From Bradyrhizobium erythrophlei (GTDB lineage Bacteria > Pseudomonadota > Alphaproteobacteria > Rhizobiales > Xanthobacteraceae): 64,000 bases of DNA. Numbering within the stretch: position 1 is the first letter of the stretch; each line of letters starts with the position of its first letter. Below the pieces are notes generated by a model. It was given only the letters and a program-made list of their open reading frames with translations, had not been told where the DNA came from and ran no database searches. Shown in pieces: positions 25,801 to 33,454 of the stretch. The stretch is from contig FSRD01000001.1 in the NCBI GenBank assembly GCA_900129675.1, positions 1,353,501 to 1,417,500 of the forward strand, read 5' to 3'. Position numbers and translations under genes: made by a program.

Positions 25801-27155
25801 TCATTCCGGAGATCAACCGCGACGCCCACAAGTCCGGCATGGAGCGCTTCCTGCACACCGGGGAAGGCCCGATCCTCGGCCGCCGCTTCGAGGTCGAGGC
25901 GCTCCGGCGCGACGGAAAGGAGATCAAGGTCGAGCTGAGCGTCACCGAACTGAGGCGCCGCGACGGCTTCGTGTTCAACGGGTTCATCCGCGATCTCACC
26001 GACAAGATCGCCGCCGAGGACCGGATCAGACAATCCGAAAAGATGGAAGCCGTCGGCCAGCTCACCGGCGGCATCGCGCATGATTTCAACAATATCCTGA
26101 CCGTCATCACCGGGACGATCGAAATCCTGGCCGATGCCGTGAAGGGCGAGCCGCAACTCGCCGCCATCACCCGGATGATCGACGAGGCCGCGACGCGCGG
26201 CGCGGATCTCACCCAGCATCTGCTGGCGTTCGCCCGCAAACAGCCGCTCGAGCCGAAGGAAACCGATGTCAACACGCTGATCATCGAGACCGCCAGACTG
26301 CTGCAGCGAACGCTCGGCGAGCAGGTCGAGATCGAATCGGTATTCGAAGACGAAGCCTGCGTGGCGATCGTCGACCCCAATCAGCTCGCCACCGCAATCC
26401 TCAATCTCGCCCTCAACGCCCGCGATGCCATGCCCGGTGGCGGCAAGCTGATCATCGAAACCGGCACGGTCGTGCTCGATGAGAACTACACCAGGACGCA
26501 TGGCGACGTGCGGTCGGGCCCCTACGCCATGATCGCGGTCAGCGATACCGGCAGCGGCATTCCGGCGGCGATGCTCGACAAGGTGTTCAATCCGTTCTTC
26601 ACCTCGAAGGGCCCCGGCAAGGGGACCGGCCTCGGCCTGAGCATGGTCTACGGCTTCATCAAGCAGTCGGCGGGCCACATCAAGATCTACAGCGAGGAGG
26701 GCCACGGAACCACGGTCAAGATGTATCTGCCGCCGGCCGCCGGCGAGTCAGTGCCGGTCGCGACGGCGACGGCACCGACCGTGGTGGGAGGACACGAAAC
26801 GATCCTTGTCGTTGAGGACGACAAGCTGGTGCGGGACTACGTGCTCACGCAATTGCATTCGCTCGGCTATGTCACGCTCGACGCGGCGAATGCGGCGGAG
26901 GCGATGGCCATTGTCAAATCGGGTCATGAATTCGACCTGCTCTTCACCGACGTCATCATGCCCGGCCTCAATGGCCGTCAGCTCGCCGACGAGATGCTGA
27001 AGGCCAGGCCCGCGCTGAAGGTCCTATTTACATCCGGCTATACGGAAAACGCGATCATCCATCACGGCCGGCTCGACGAGGGCGTGCTGCTGCTCGCCAA
27101 GCCCTATCGCAAATCGGATATGGCCATCATGATCCGCAAAGCGCTCGCCGACTAG
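22899..27155 (+). CDS. Hybrid sensor histidine kinase with periplasmic sensor and five PAS domains
   Basis: The 1418-residue protein is placed at ATG 22899, just before the first membrane helix (MTLTTRLAIAM); TTG 22842 is an alternative. Order: TM1 (about 5-30), a periplasmic Cache-like sensor (about 35-320), TM2 (about 330-350), HAMP, five PAS domains starting near 420, 549, 669, 799 and 919, a HisKA with His1061 in GGIAHDFNN, an HATPase domain with DTGSGIP and GTGLGLS, and a C-terminal receiver with phosphoacceptor Asp1351. PAS2 and PAS4, and PAS3 and PAS5, are near copies, so a PAS pair was duplicated. It is flanked by a receiver gene and a FixJ-like regulator that may be its outputs. Confidence 0.9.
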   Translation: MTLTTRLAIAMIALVAIAVSAVGWLSYRNLEQALLPRVLDRIETHSRFIAAELDSHVRSGPGDITTFQGLAAVAGLMRARLNGGIDPVDQTTEAVWRERLAGRLAAQMTLKPAYSLRFIGVADGHREIVRVDRSGPNGAVRIVPEAELKRVGDAPYFRNTIKVAADEIYVSPVSLSEENGVIETPHAAILRIAKPVLATDGKPFGIVIVNVDMRPALDRVRSSVRPGEKVYVVDGRGDYLVHPDRSREFGSQLGAPTDWRRDMPYLAASLGAAQRFARIVPDQGAPPSAVAFAPAMLSGSEWVAVIEAVPNAAFMAPAAAIRNSSILVGLIAVLCAAALALLIARSLTRPIVELTRAVEAAPRDGMAAIPVAAGGETGVLARAFAHVMDEANAKTVALEREVEEHRRTIAARDHHAERERLFSAAVESSNDAIITMSLDGTITGWNSAAERLFGYTAAEAAGKNISLIIPADRLSEVPDTVRRIGWGESIEHNETVRLRKDGSLVEVSLSISPIKAPSGATIGISKVARDITDSNKTRLALRQQAEERRRIFETSQDLIVVMDASGILVQVSPSSQSILGYLPQEMVGRNALEFTYVEDIARSNEEVRAERRGQRTRNFSSRCVHKDGRAVTLSWMGVWSEPVKRFFYIGRDMTESQQAQETLRESEQLARGIINSAIDAFVQVDQRGIIRDWNPQAEIMLGWPREDVLGKNVFELMGRQDGPGPVRTALERFLLSGREQVQQPRREVRIKRRDGTVFTAELSITALRTRDGFVFNGFIRDITERNRIQQTLKQQAEELRNIFETSQDLIMVMDSRGSLVQISPSCEAILGYPPAEMIGRTGIDFIHPDHLENSREEMRALRRGERPKIADTQCVHKDGRKVWLSWLGVWSEPVERFFFVGRDMTESRLAQETLRESERLARGIIDTALDAFVQLDEQGAILDWNSQAERIFGWSRTEAVGAKLGELIIPEINRDAHKSGMERFLHTGEGPILGRRFEVEALRRDGKEIKVELSVTELRRRDGFVFNGFIRDLTDKIAAEDRIRQSEKMEAVGQLTGGIAHDFNNILTVITGTIEILADAVKGEPQLAAITRMIDEAATRGADLTQHLLAFARKQPLEPKETDVNTLIIETARLLQRTLGEQVEIESVFEDEACVAIVDPNQLATAILNLALNARDAMPGGGKLIIETGTVVLDENYTRTHGDVRSGPYAMIAVSDTGSGIPAAMLDKVFNPFFTSKGPGKGTGLGLSMVYGFIKQSAGHIKIYSEEGHGTTVKMYLPPAAGESVPVATATAPTVVGGHETILVVEDDKLVRDYVLTQLHSLGYVTLDAANAAEAMAIVKSGHEFDLLFTDVIMPGLNGRQLADEMLKARPALKVLFTSGYTENAIIHHGRLDEGVLLLAKPYRKSDMAIMIRKALAD

Positions 27156-27274
27156 ATTGCGTCGACCGTTTCGCCGCTTGTCGTCGCCCGGCAAGAGCGC
27201 GAAGCGCGTCTCTCACTGCACGACCGGCCGATCGAGTACTCCGTGGCGCGCGTTTGTGCGAACAACCAGCGACA

Positions 27275-27313
27275 TGGATTACTGGATGCCCCGCTTGAAG
27301 CGGGGCATGACGG
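27275..27313. repeat. Short palindromic intergenic element
   Basis: ATGCCCCGCTTGAAGCGGGGCATGAC contains the inverted pair ATGCCCCGCTT/AAGCGGGGCAT. It lies between the convergent ends of the hybrid kinase and the FixJ-like gene and could serve as a terminator for either. Confidence 0.65.
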
Positions 27314-27320
27314 TGGAGGA

Positions 27321-27956
27321 TCAGGCCTGGCGCGAGCTGGTCATCACGATCCGGACCAGATCGGCGGCATTCCGCGCCCCCAGCTTTTTCATGATGTTGG
27401 CGCGATGATCCTCGATCGTGCGCGGGCTGATCCCGAGCTGGCGGCCGGCTTCCTTGTTGGAAGCGCCGGCGGTGAACTGTTCCAGCACCTCACGCTCGCG
27501 CCGCGTCAGCGGTTCACGTCCGGGAAAATGCAGCGACGCGATCCGGGACGCGGAGTCCTGCGCGTGCCGCCGCGCATAGGCCTCGATCGCCTCGTTCAGC
27601 CGGGTCACGATCTCGCTGCCGCGGAACGGCTTTTCAATGAAGTCCAGCGCACCGCTCTTGATGGCGCTGACCGCCATGGTGATGTCGCCCTGGCCGGAGA
27701 TCATGAAGATCGGAGCGGGATAGTCCTCGCCGTGAAGCTCTTTCAGAATATCGAGGCCGGATTTTCCGGGGATATGGACATCGAGCAGGATGCAGGACGG
27801 CGTCCGTGTCCTTGCCACCGCGAGCAGGGCGGCACCGTCCGCAAAGCAGATCACCTCGTAACCGCCCGCCGACAGCACCATCGAAAGCGTGTCGCGAACG
27901 GCGGGATCGTCGTCGACTACGAAAATCTCCCCGCGGGAGTCGGGCTTTTCAGCCAT
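27321..27956 (-). CDS. FixJ-family response regulator (receiver plus LuxR-type HTH)
   Basis: The 211-residue protein starts at ATG 27956. The receiver (about 10-125) has FVVDDDPAV, phosphoacceptor Asp59 in CILLDVHIPG and Lys in FIEKPF; an HTH of the NarL/FixJ class follows (about 145-205), with LTRREREVLEQ and the recognition region SPRTIEDHRANIMKKLGA. It activates or represses target genes on phosphorylation. It is convergent with the hybrid kinase, a likely phosphodonor. A CCGTA-N4-TACGG palindrome lies 80 bases upstream, suggesting autoregulation. Its HTH closely resembles that of the LuxR-type protein at 36470-37090. Confidence 0.9.
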   Translation of the reverse strand: MAEKPDSRGEIFVVDDDPAVRDTLSMVLSAGGYEVICFADGAALLAVARTRTPSCILLDVHIPGKSGLDILKELHGEDYPAPIFMISGQGDITMAVSAIKSGALDFIEKPFRGSEIVTRLNEAIEAYARRHAQDSASRIASLHFPGREPLTRREREVLEQFTAGASNKEAGRQLGISPRTIEDHRANIMKKLGARNAADLVRIVMTSSRQA

Positions 27957-28263
27957 ATGTCATCGTCCATGAGTGGTGAAACGTGACGCCCACCTGAATC
28001 AGGATACTTGACGCGATACCCGGATCAGAACGCACCCGTATTTGTACGGGACGACGGCTTAGCGCACAAGTAGCAACGCACACCTAAAAAGTAGAGTGAG
28101 GAGTGCACTTGTGTAGAACGCAGCACGCGACGGCAGTGACGCCGCCCCCAACATCATCGTGCTGGATGACGTGACGCCTCGCTACGCGCAGGCGAGCGCG
28201 GCTTTGCGTCGGTTGGCGACGGGGCGTTCCTGGCGACGCTGGAGGCGGACCGGCGCGATGGCC
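27957..28263. other. Intergenic region with one palindrome
   Basis: This 307-base gap holds the likely promoter of the FixJ-like gene, including the CCGTA-type palindrome at 28035-28050. The remainder up to the PilZ-like gene is G+C rich with no convincing coding sequence on either strand. Confidence 0.6.
28035..28050. promoter_or_regulatory. CCGTA-N4-TACGG palindrome upstream of FixJ-like gene
   Basis: CCCGTATTTGTACGGG is a 6-bp-arm inverted repeat with a 4-base centre. It is centred about 85 bases upstream of the regulator start at 27956. The same arms occur at 36041-36054 and 37225-37238, with a one-mismatch version at 37139-37152, each upstream of a signalling-region gene. Confidence 0.65.
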
Positions 28264-28584
28264 TCAGGCCGTCAACTCGTCTTTTTTTGACGCGTCGCGC
28301 GGCTTTTTGCCGTTCTTGCCCCTGAGGAACCGAATGTCCATGTCCGTGCCATTGACGCGGACCAGCTCGCACCGGCGATAGGCCAGGCCCGTCGACGACA
28401 ACAGAAGAAAGAGCTCCTTGAGATTGAGGCCCTGGATCGAGCCTTCCACGGTCAGCGTCGCGTCGTTGTCCGAGATGGCGTTGAGCTGACAGTCCCGGCG
28501 CCAGGTTCCGTCGATGGCCATGATGCAAACGTCATAACCCCGGCTGAAAGTGACCCGTTCCGTTCCCTTGCTTTCCTCTGTCAT
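28264..28584 (-). CDS. Small PilZ-like domain protein
   Basis: The 106-residue protein starts at ATG 28584, three bases after the cheR stop, so it is the last gene of the cheY-cheR-pilZ unit. The all-beta pattern (DCQLNAISDNDATLTVEG, FLLLSSTGLAYRRCELVRVNG) matches short PilZ-type proteins that many Bradyrhizobium relatives encode. The RxxxR motif that binds cyclic di-GMP is not obvious, so it may not bind the nucleotide. A basic tail follows. A role in motility control is inferred from context only. Confidence 0.6.
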   Translation of the reverse strand: MTEESKGTERVTFSRGYDVCIMAIDGTWRRDCQLNAISDNDATLTVEGSIQGLNLKELFLLLSSTGLAYRRCELVRVNGTDMDIRFLRGKNGKKPRDASKKDELTA

Positions 28585-28587
28585 CCC

Positions 28588-29460
28588 TCAACGTCCCGCC
28601 ATCGCTGCGATCTTCGGCATCGCCAAAGCACCCGCCCCGGATGCCGGCCGGGCCCCGCTTGGCTGGTAAAGACCGCGCTTGTCCGGAAACGGCTTGAACA
28701 CATCCGTCAGACCGACGACCGTTTCCGCCGCACCCAGCACCAGGAAGCCGTCCGGCTCCATCGTCCTGGCGAGACGGTTGATGATGTTGATCTTGGTCTC
28801 CTGGTCGAAATAGATCAGAACGTTGCGGCAGAAGATGACGTCGAAAACCCCGAGCTGGGAAAAGTCGTGCAGCAAATTCAGCTGCCGATGCTGAACCATG
28901 GCGCGGATGTCGGCGTTGATCTGCCAGAGCTCTCCGTTTTGCTTGAAATATTTGACAAGCATTTGAATCGGCAGGCCGCGCTGAACCTCGAATTGACTGT
29001 AGATGCCTGCCTTGGATTTCTCGAGCACCTCCTGGGAGAGGTCGGTGGCGAGGATCTCGATTCGCCAGCCGGCGGTGGCCGCGCTCATTTCCTTCAGGCA
29101 TATGGCCAGCGAATACGGCTCCTGTCCGGTCGAACCGGCAGCGCACCAGACCCGGATGCTCCTGCGAGCCGCCCTTGCCTTCAGCATCTCGGGCATGATC
29201 GAATCGCGGAAATGCTCGAACGGCACCTTGTCGCGAAAAAAGAAGGTCTCGTTGGTGGTCATGGCTTCGACCACCTGGGCGATGGTGGAAGCCGAGCCGC
29301 CTTTCATTTTTTGCATGAGGTCGCTGATGCCCGGCAGCCCGCACTTGCGCGACAGCGGAAGCAGGCGGCTTTCGATCAGATATTGCTTGTCTGCGGACAG
29401 GTCGAGACCGGAATTATCCTTCAGGACCTTACGCAGATACTCGTAGTCGGGCGGATTCAC
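28588..29460 (-). CDS. cheR: CheR-type chemoreceptor methyltransferase
   Basis: The 290-residue enzyme is placed at GTG 29460, which has a GAGAGG ribosome-binding site at suitable spacing; an ATG at 29517 would overlap the cheY gene by 25 bases. An N-terminal helical CheR domain (about 5-60) precedes the SAM-dependent methyltransferase domain, with VWCAAGSTGQEPYSLA near residue 95 and FCRNVLIYFD near 205. It methylates glutamates of chemoreceptors. It lies downstream of a cheY gene and the fused cheA/cheW remnant. No cheB is present next to it. Confidence 0.92.
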   Translation of the reverse strand: MNPPDYEYLRKVLKDNSGLDLSADKQYLIESRLLPLSRKCGLPGISDLMQKMKGGSASTIAQVVEAMTTNETFFFRDKVPFEHFRDSIMPEMLKARAARRSIRVWCAAGSTGQEPYSLAICLKEMSAATAGWRIEILATDLSQEVLEKSKAGIYSQFEVQRGLPIQMLVKYFKQNGELWQINADIRAMVQHRQLNLLHDFSQLGVFDVIFCRNVLIYFDQETKINIINRLARTMEPDGFLVLGAAETVVGLTDVFKPFPDKRGLYQPSGARPASGAGALAMPKIAAMAGR

Positions 29461-29492
29461 TGGGGGCCTCTCAAGGGCAAGCGGACTAGACT

Positions 29493-29882
29493 CTAGACGG
29501 GTGTCGGTTCTGACCATTCGATCAGGCCGACTTCCTGGAATTTGGCAACGATGATATCCTTGTCGAATGGCTTCATGATGTATTCGTTGGCACCTCCGTC
29601 GATCGCGCGCGTGATATGGTCGATGCCGTTCTCGGTGGTGCAGAATACCACCTTGGGTACATCGCCGCCGGGCATGCGGCGCAGATGACTAAGGAAGTCG
29701 TAACCGTCCATTACGGGCATGTTCCAGTCGAGCAGCACCGCTTCCGGCATGGCACGTTTGCAGACGACCAGAGCGTCCACACCGTCTTCGGCTTCGATAA
29801 CCTGAAAATTGAGCCCTTCCAGGATACGGCGTGCGATTTTTCTTACTATGCTGGAATCATCGACAACGAGGCACGTTTTCAT
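29493..29882 (-). CDS. cheY: CheY-like response regulator
   Basis: The 129-residue receiver starts at ATG 29882. It has the acidic pair in VVDDSSIV, phosphoacceptor Asp52 in VLLDWNMPVMDG, the conserved Thr in VVFCTTENG and Lys in YIMKPFD. There is no output domain. It follows the cheA/cheW remnant by 36 bases and precedes cheR, the order of alphaproteobacterial che operons. With the local CheA lost, phosphorylation would have to come from a kinase encoded elsewhere. Confidence 0.9.
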   Translation of the reverse strand: MKTCLVVDDSSIVRKIARRILEGLNFQVIEAEDGVDALVVCKRAMPEAVLLDWNMPVMDGYDFLSHLRRMPGGDVPKVVFCTTENGIDHITRAIDGGANEYIMKPFDKDIIVAKFQEVGLIEWSEPTPV

Positions 29883-29918
29883 TTCCAGGCTCCTTCTTTT
29901 ACGCGATGCCGATCGGAA

Positions 29919-30093
29919 TTATGCTGCGAGCGCGGTCTTGGGCGCGATTTCGAGGACGCGATCGACAACGAGGACGACCATGAGCTGTCCGTCCAGTCTG
30001 TGGACCCCCGGCGAGTTTGGCCATGCGGGGATCGTCGACCGTATCCAGGCTCTCATTGGTTTCCGTCAGGAACTCCCGCAGAAGATCATCCAT
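29919..30093 (-). pseudogene. Fused cheA start / cheW end, deletion remnant
   Basis: From ATG 30093 the first 20 codons read MDDLLREFLTETNESLDTVD, the typical beginning of CheA, including the start of its Hpt helix. The frame then continues directly as DPRMAKLAGG and, after a one-base shift in a run of five G, as VHRLDGQLMVVL...DRVLEI up to TAA at 29919-29921. That second part matches the C-terminal end of CheW of this group. So nearly all of cheA and the first four-fifths of cheW are missing, leaving about 58 codons. The position directly before cheY and cheR is where cheA-cheW would be expected. Identification of the CheW tail is from memory of the family. Confidence 0.75.
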
Positions 30094-30297
30094 CTGAGCA
30101 CGCCTTCCAAATTCGTGTAACGGTCGCCCTCAACGGATACCCTTCAGGGCTTCACGACCTCGTTAATTTCGCTGTACGTGTTAATACGGAGAACGAACAC
30201 GCCCGCTCGCCTCGCGGCCCGATGCAGGATGATGATTGCAGAAGGTCGCTTTCAGACAGGCGCACGCAATAGGCTTGGAAGCAGCGAGTGGCCGGCG

Positions 30298-30543
30298 TCA
30301 GGCCGCCCGCAGCCCCTCTTCGCGCTTGGTCAGTTTCCTGATCTCCTTGAGCGCCTTGTAGAGCGCACCACCGGAAACGAGATCATTGACGGCGTCGATC
30401 GTCGCGCGGGCAGCTGGATCGGTATCGCGCAGATCCTTGAGCATGGCGAGATATGAGGCCTGGTATCTCGGGAGATCGTTCGCGACCGTCCACGACGTCT
30501 TGGGAACGTCGTTCGTGCAGATGCACGGCACCCAAGCCGCCAT
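30298..30543 (-). CDS. Small hypothetical protein
   Basis: The 81-residue frame starts at ATG 30543 and shows coding-like codon use, with G/C at most third positions. The second half is helical and charged (about residues 29-75, with ALYKALKEIRKLTKREE). I do not recognise it. It lies between the flagellin terminator-like hairpin and the cheA/cheW remnant and could be a remnant itself. The 204 bases between it and the remnant hold no convincing gene. Confidence 0.45.
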   Translation of the reverse strand: MAAWVPCICTNDVPKTSWTVANDLPRYQASYLAMLKDLRDTDPAARATIDAVNDLVSGGALYKALKEIRKLTKREEGLRAA

Positions 30544-30573
30544 CCGGGTCTTCAGGGATTTGGAATCGAGGGT

Positions 30574-30597
30574 GGCGGCGGGGTTTTCCCCGCCGCC
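30574..30597 (-). terminator. Hairpin after first flagellin gene
   Basis: GGCGGCGGGG and CCCCGCCGCC pair around a TTTT loop, 25 bases downstream of the flagellin stop. There is no long T run on the minus strand, so it is only terminator-like. A similar hairpin follows the second flagellin gene. Confidence 0.65.
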
Positions 30598-30621
30598 TTG
30601 ATCGTGCCTTCGAAGCCGGGC

Positions 30622-31842
30622 TCAGCGCAGCAGCTGCAGCACGCTCTGCTGCGACTGGTTGGACAGCGCCAGCGCGGACACCGCAATCGACTGCCGGGTG
30701 GACAGCGCCTGGCTGTTGGCCGCTTCCTCGTTGGAGTCGGCCAGCGTCAGGTTGGACGAGCCGGTCTGCAGCACGTTGATCAGGTTTTTGGCAAAGTCCT
30801 GGCGGATCTGCACGATCGACAGGTTAGAACCGAGCGCCGAGGCTTCCGACCGCAACTGGTCTGAAGCAGCGCTCACCTTGGCAATCACCGCGTTGGCCGA
30901 GCTATTGTCCAAAAAATCGGTACCCGAAGTCAGCGGAGCAAGGCCGAGGCCGGCCGCATCGTAGGTGACGCCGGGGATGGAGAGCGTGGACTTGCCGGTT
31001 TCGTTGAAGGTCAGCTTCAGGTCGTCGCCGAACAGCAGGTTGATGCCGTTGAACGAAGCGTCCTGCGACGTCGTCGTGATCTGCGCGATGATGTTGTTGT
31101 ACTGGCTCACCAGGTTGGCACGCGTAACCTGCGAGTTCGCATCGGCGAGTGGCTGGCCCGCGACGCCGCCGGCCGGAGCGACAGGGGTCGCCGTATCGCT
31201 GCCGCTGATCGCAATGTTGTTCGCGACTGCGACTGCGCCCGTTGTCAGCGTCTGGCTTGCATGGTCGTTGGTGGACGTGAGCGTGATGGAGCCGTCGCTG
31301 GCGAATGATGCCGTCAATCCAAGGCCGGCGGCGGACAACGCAGCATTGAAAGCATTGATTGAGTTGACGTTGCCGGCGCCGGTGCCGAGCGTGATCGTGG
31401 TGGCGGCGCCAGTGGCCGGCGTAAATATGAAGGTCTTGGCGTTGAGCGAGTTCGTACCGCCAACGGTCAAGTCTGCGGCAGTACCAACAACGGCCGGCGC
31501 CAGGCTCGTCGCCGAAGACTTCACCGAGTAGCCGGTGGTGGTCTGCAGGACCTGGTTGGCGATCGACTTGGCGGTATCGACCAGCTTCTGCAGCGAAGTG
31601 AGACCGGTGTTGGCCGCTTGCAGCACCTGCACGCCGTTGCCGATGCTGTCGAGCAGGTTGTTGATGTCGCTGGCGCGGTTGTCGAGACCCTGCGCGGTGA
31701 AGAAGTTGGTCGGATTGTCGAGCGCGGTGTTGACCTTCTTGCCGCTAGCCAGACGGTTCTGGGTGGTGGAGAGAAGCTCCGCGGTAGATTGCAACGAGAG
31801 CAGGTTCTGGCGAACTGCCGCCGAAAGAACAATACCGGACAT
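30622..31842 (-). CDS. Flagellin
   Basis: The 406-residue protein starts at ATG 31842. The N-terminal flagellin domain (about 1-135: LSTTQNRLASGKKVN, TNFFTAQGLDNRASDINNLL) and the C-terminal domain (about 310-406, ending in STRQSIAVSALALSNQSQQS) form the filament core. The middle, about 140-300, is the variable, surface-exposed part, rich in Thr, Ala and Gly. It is exported by the flagellar type III apparatus and polymerises into the filament. A second flagellin gene lies directly upstream, with nearly identical ends and a different middle. Other flagellar genes are not in the window. Confidence 0.95.
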   Translation of the reverse strand: MSGIVLSAAVRQNLLSLQSTAELLSTTQNRLASGKKVNTALDNPTNFFTAQGLDNRASDINNLLDSIGNGVQVLQAANTGLTSLQKLVDTAKSIANQVLQTTTGYSVKSSATSLAPAVVGTAADLTVGGTNSLNAKTFIFTPATGAATTITLGTGAGNVNSINAFNAALSAAGLGLTASFASDGSITLTSTNDHASQTLTTGAVAVANNIAISGSDTATPVAPAGGVAGQPLADANSQVTRANLVSQYNNIIAQITTTSQDASFNGINLLFGDDLKLTFNETGKSTLSIPGVTYDAAGLGLAPLTSGTDFLDNSSANAVIAKVSAASDQLRSEASALGSNLSIVQIRQDFAKNLINVLQTGSSNLTLADSNEEAANSQALSTRQSIAVSALALSNQSQQSVLQLLR

Positions 31843-32001
31843 ATCACTGACCCTTCCGTAATTTTACCTCCCCAGTACTACTCAGTTTCCTTTAAATTAA
31901 GGTTAATGCCGGCTTAAGTTGTTTGGTTAACGCGTTCTTACCCGAGGCGTGCCCGCAATGTTTGCCACCAGGGGCTTCGCCTGATCGCGGCCCCACAACG
32001 A

Positions 32002-32030
32002 AAAAGCGGCGGGGTTTCCCCCGCCGCTTT
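32002..32030 (-). terminator. Rho-independent terminator of second flagellin gene
   Basis: On the minus strand, AAGCGGCGGGGG and CCCCGCCGCTT pair around AAA and are followed by a T run. It lies 24 bases after the flagellin stop. Confidence 0.85.
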
Positions 32031-32053
32031 ACTTGATAGTCTCTTTCGAAAGA

Positions 32054-33217
32054 TCAGCGCAGCAGCTGCAGCACGCTCTGCTGCGAGGTGTTGGCCAGCG
32101 CCAGGGCGGACGTCGCGATCGACTGGCGGGTCGAAAGCGCCTGGCTGTTGGCCGCTTCCTCGTTGGAATCGGCCAGCGTCAGGTTGGACGCGCCGGTCTG
32201 CAGCACGTTGATCAGGCTCTTGTTGAAGTCCTGACGCAACTGCACGACAGACAGGTTCGAACCCAAGGCCGACGCTTCGGTGCGGAGCGTGGTGCTGGCC
32301 GAGCTGAGCTTGGTGAGCGCCGCGTTGGCCGAGTTGTTGTCCAGGAAGTCCGTGCCCGAGATCAGCGAACCAAGGCCGAGGCCGGCCGCGTCGAAGGTGA
32401 CCCCGGTGATGTTGAGCGTGGACTTGCCGGTTTCGTCGAAGGTCAGCTTGAGGTTGTCACCACTGAGCAGGTTGATGCCGTTGAACGAGGAGTCGTGCGA
32501 CGTCGTCGTGATCTGCGTGATGATGTTGTTGTACTGGCCCACCAGGCTGGCGCGAACCGCCTGCGAGGCCGCATCGGGGGTCGGGGCGGCAGCAACGCTG
32601 AACGTCGTACTACCGGCGGCCCCAGGGGTAATCGCACCGATCGTGGACGAAGCCGCGTCGTTGGTCGTGGAGATTACGAGCTGGTTGGAGCTGTTAATGC
32701 TGGCTGTCAGGTTGCCGGGTGCCAAAGCGGTGTTCAGCTGGTCGAGTGTCTCGGCGGCGCCGAAGGTGACGGTCACCGCCGGCAGCCCCGTGGTCGCGGC
32801 GAATGCAAGAGTCTCACCGGCCTTGATGCCGACGCCGTCAACCAGATTGGCCGCGGACGCGGTGCCAACGAGGGCTGTCGAAGTAGACGTCGACTTCACC
32901 GAATAGCCGGTGGGCGCCTGCAGCACCTGGTTGGCGATCGACTTGGCGGTATCGACCAGCTTCTGCAGCGAGGTGATGCCGGTGTTGGCAGCCTGCAGCA
33001 CCTGCACGCCGTTACCGATGCTGTCGAGCAGGTTGTTGATGTCGCTCGCGCGGTTGTTGAGGCCCTGCGCGGTGAAGAAGTTGGTTGGATTGTCGAGAGC
33101 CGAGTTGACCTTGTTACCGGTGGCCAGACGATTCTGGGTGGTGGACAAGAGCGAGGCGGTATCTTGCAGCGAGAGGAGGTTCTGGCGAACCGACGCGGAG
33201 AGAACAATACCTGACAT
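32054..33217 (-). CDS. Flagellin (paralogue)
   Basis: The 387-residue protein is placed at ATG 33217 (MSGIVLSASVRQN), matching the start of the neighbouring flagellin; an in-frame GTG further upstream is unlikely. N- and C-terminal filament-core domains are almost the same as in the gene at 30622-31842, while residues about 115-250 differ in sequence and are about 20 residues shorter. It has its own strong terminator, so the two genes are probably separate transcripts. I saw no clear sigma-54 or sigma-28 promoter. Confidence 0.95.
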   Translation of the reverse strand: MSGIVLSASVRQNLLSLQDTASLLSTTQNRLATGNKVNSALDNPTNFFTAQGLNNRASDINNLLDSIGNGVQVLQAANTGITSLQKLVDTAKSIANQVLQAPTGYSVKSTSTSTALVGTASAANLVDGVGIKAGETLAFAATTGLPAVTVTFGAAETLDQLNTALAPGNLTASINSSNQLVISTTNDAASSTIGAITPGAAGSTTFSVAAAPTPDAASQAVRASLVGQYNNIITQITTTSHDSSFNGINLLSGDNLKLTFDETGKSTLNITGVTFDAAGLGLGSLISGTDFLDNNSANAALTKLSSASTTLRTEASALGSNLSVVQLRQDFNKSLINVLQTGASNLTLADSNEEAANSQALSTRQSIATSALALANTSQQSVLQLLR

Positions 33218-33454
33218 TTGGATTACCCTTCTGGATGAACACAACTGACGCAACGCCGCCACATTCGGGCGGCGTGCCACCCTGCTTCCTCACTCGCTAC
33301 CCGTTCGTTAACTTGGTGCCCCGTAAAAATGCTCGAACGCGATAATCCGTCCGCAAACGCCCAATCGATGTGGTTATGGTGAACAGAGTCTTACCGGCGT
33401 CTGCGGCCAAACATACGCCGGGCTCATCAACGAATCTTGCCGTATCCGGGGTCG

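Noticed and set aside
24180..26705. Very long (841-codon) open frame on the minus strand within the hybrid kinase
   Set aside because: It is the antisense shadow of a G+C-rich gene with clear domains on the plus strand; its translation has no recognisable domain and biased composition.
31843..32053. Possible sigma-54 promoter upstream of the first flagellin gene (TGGCAAACATTGC on the minus strand)
   Set aside because: The GG-GC spacing is two bases shorter than a functional -24/-12 element needs.
33218..33300. Possible sigma-54 promoter upstream of the second flagellin gene (TGGCACG on the minus strand)
   Set aside because: The -24-like half is good, but no TTGC or GC follows at the required spacing.
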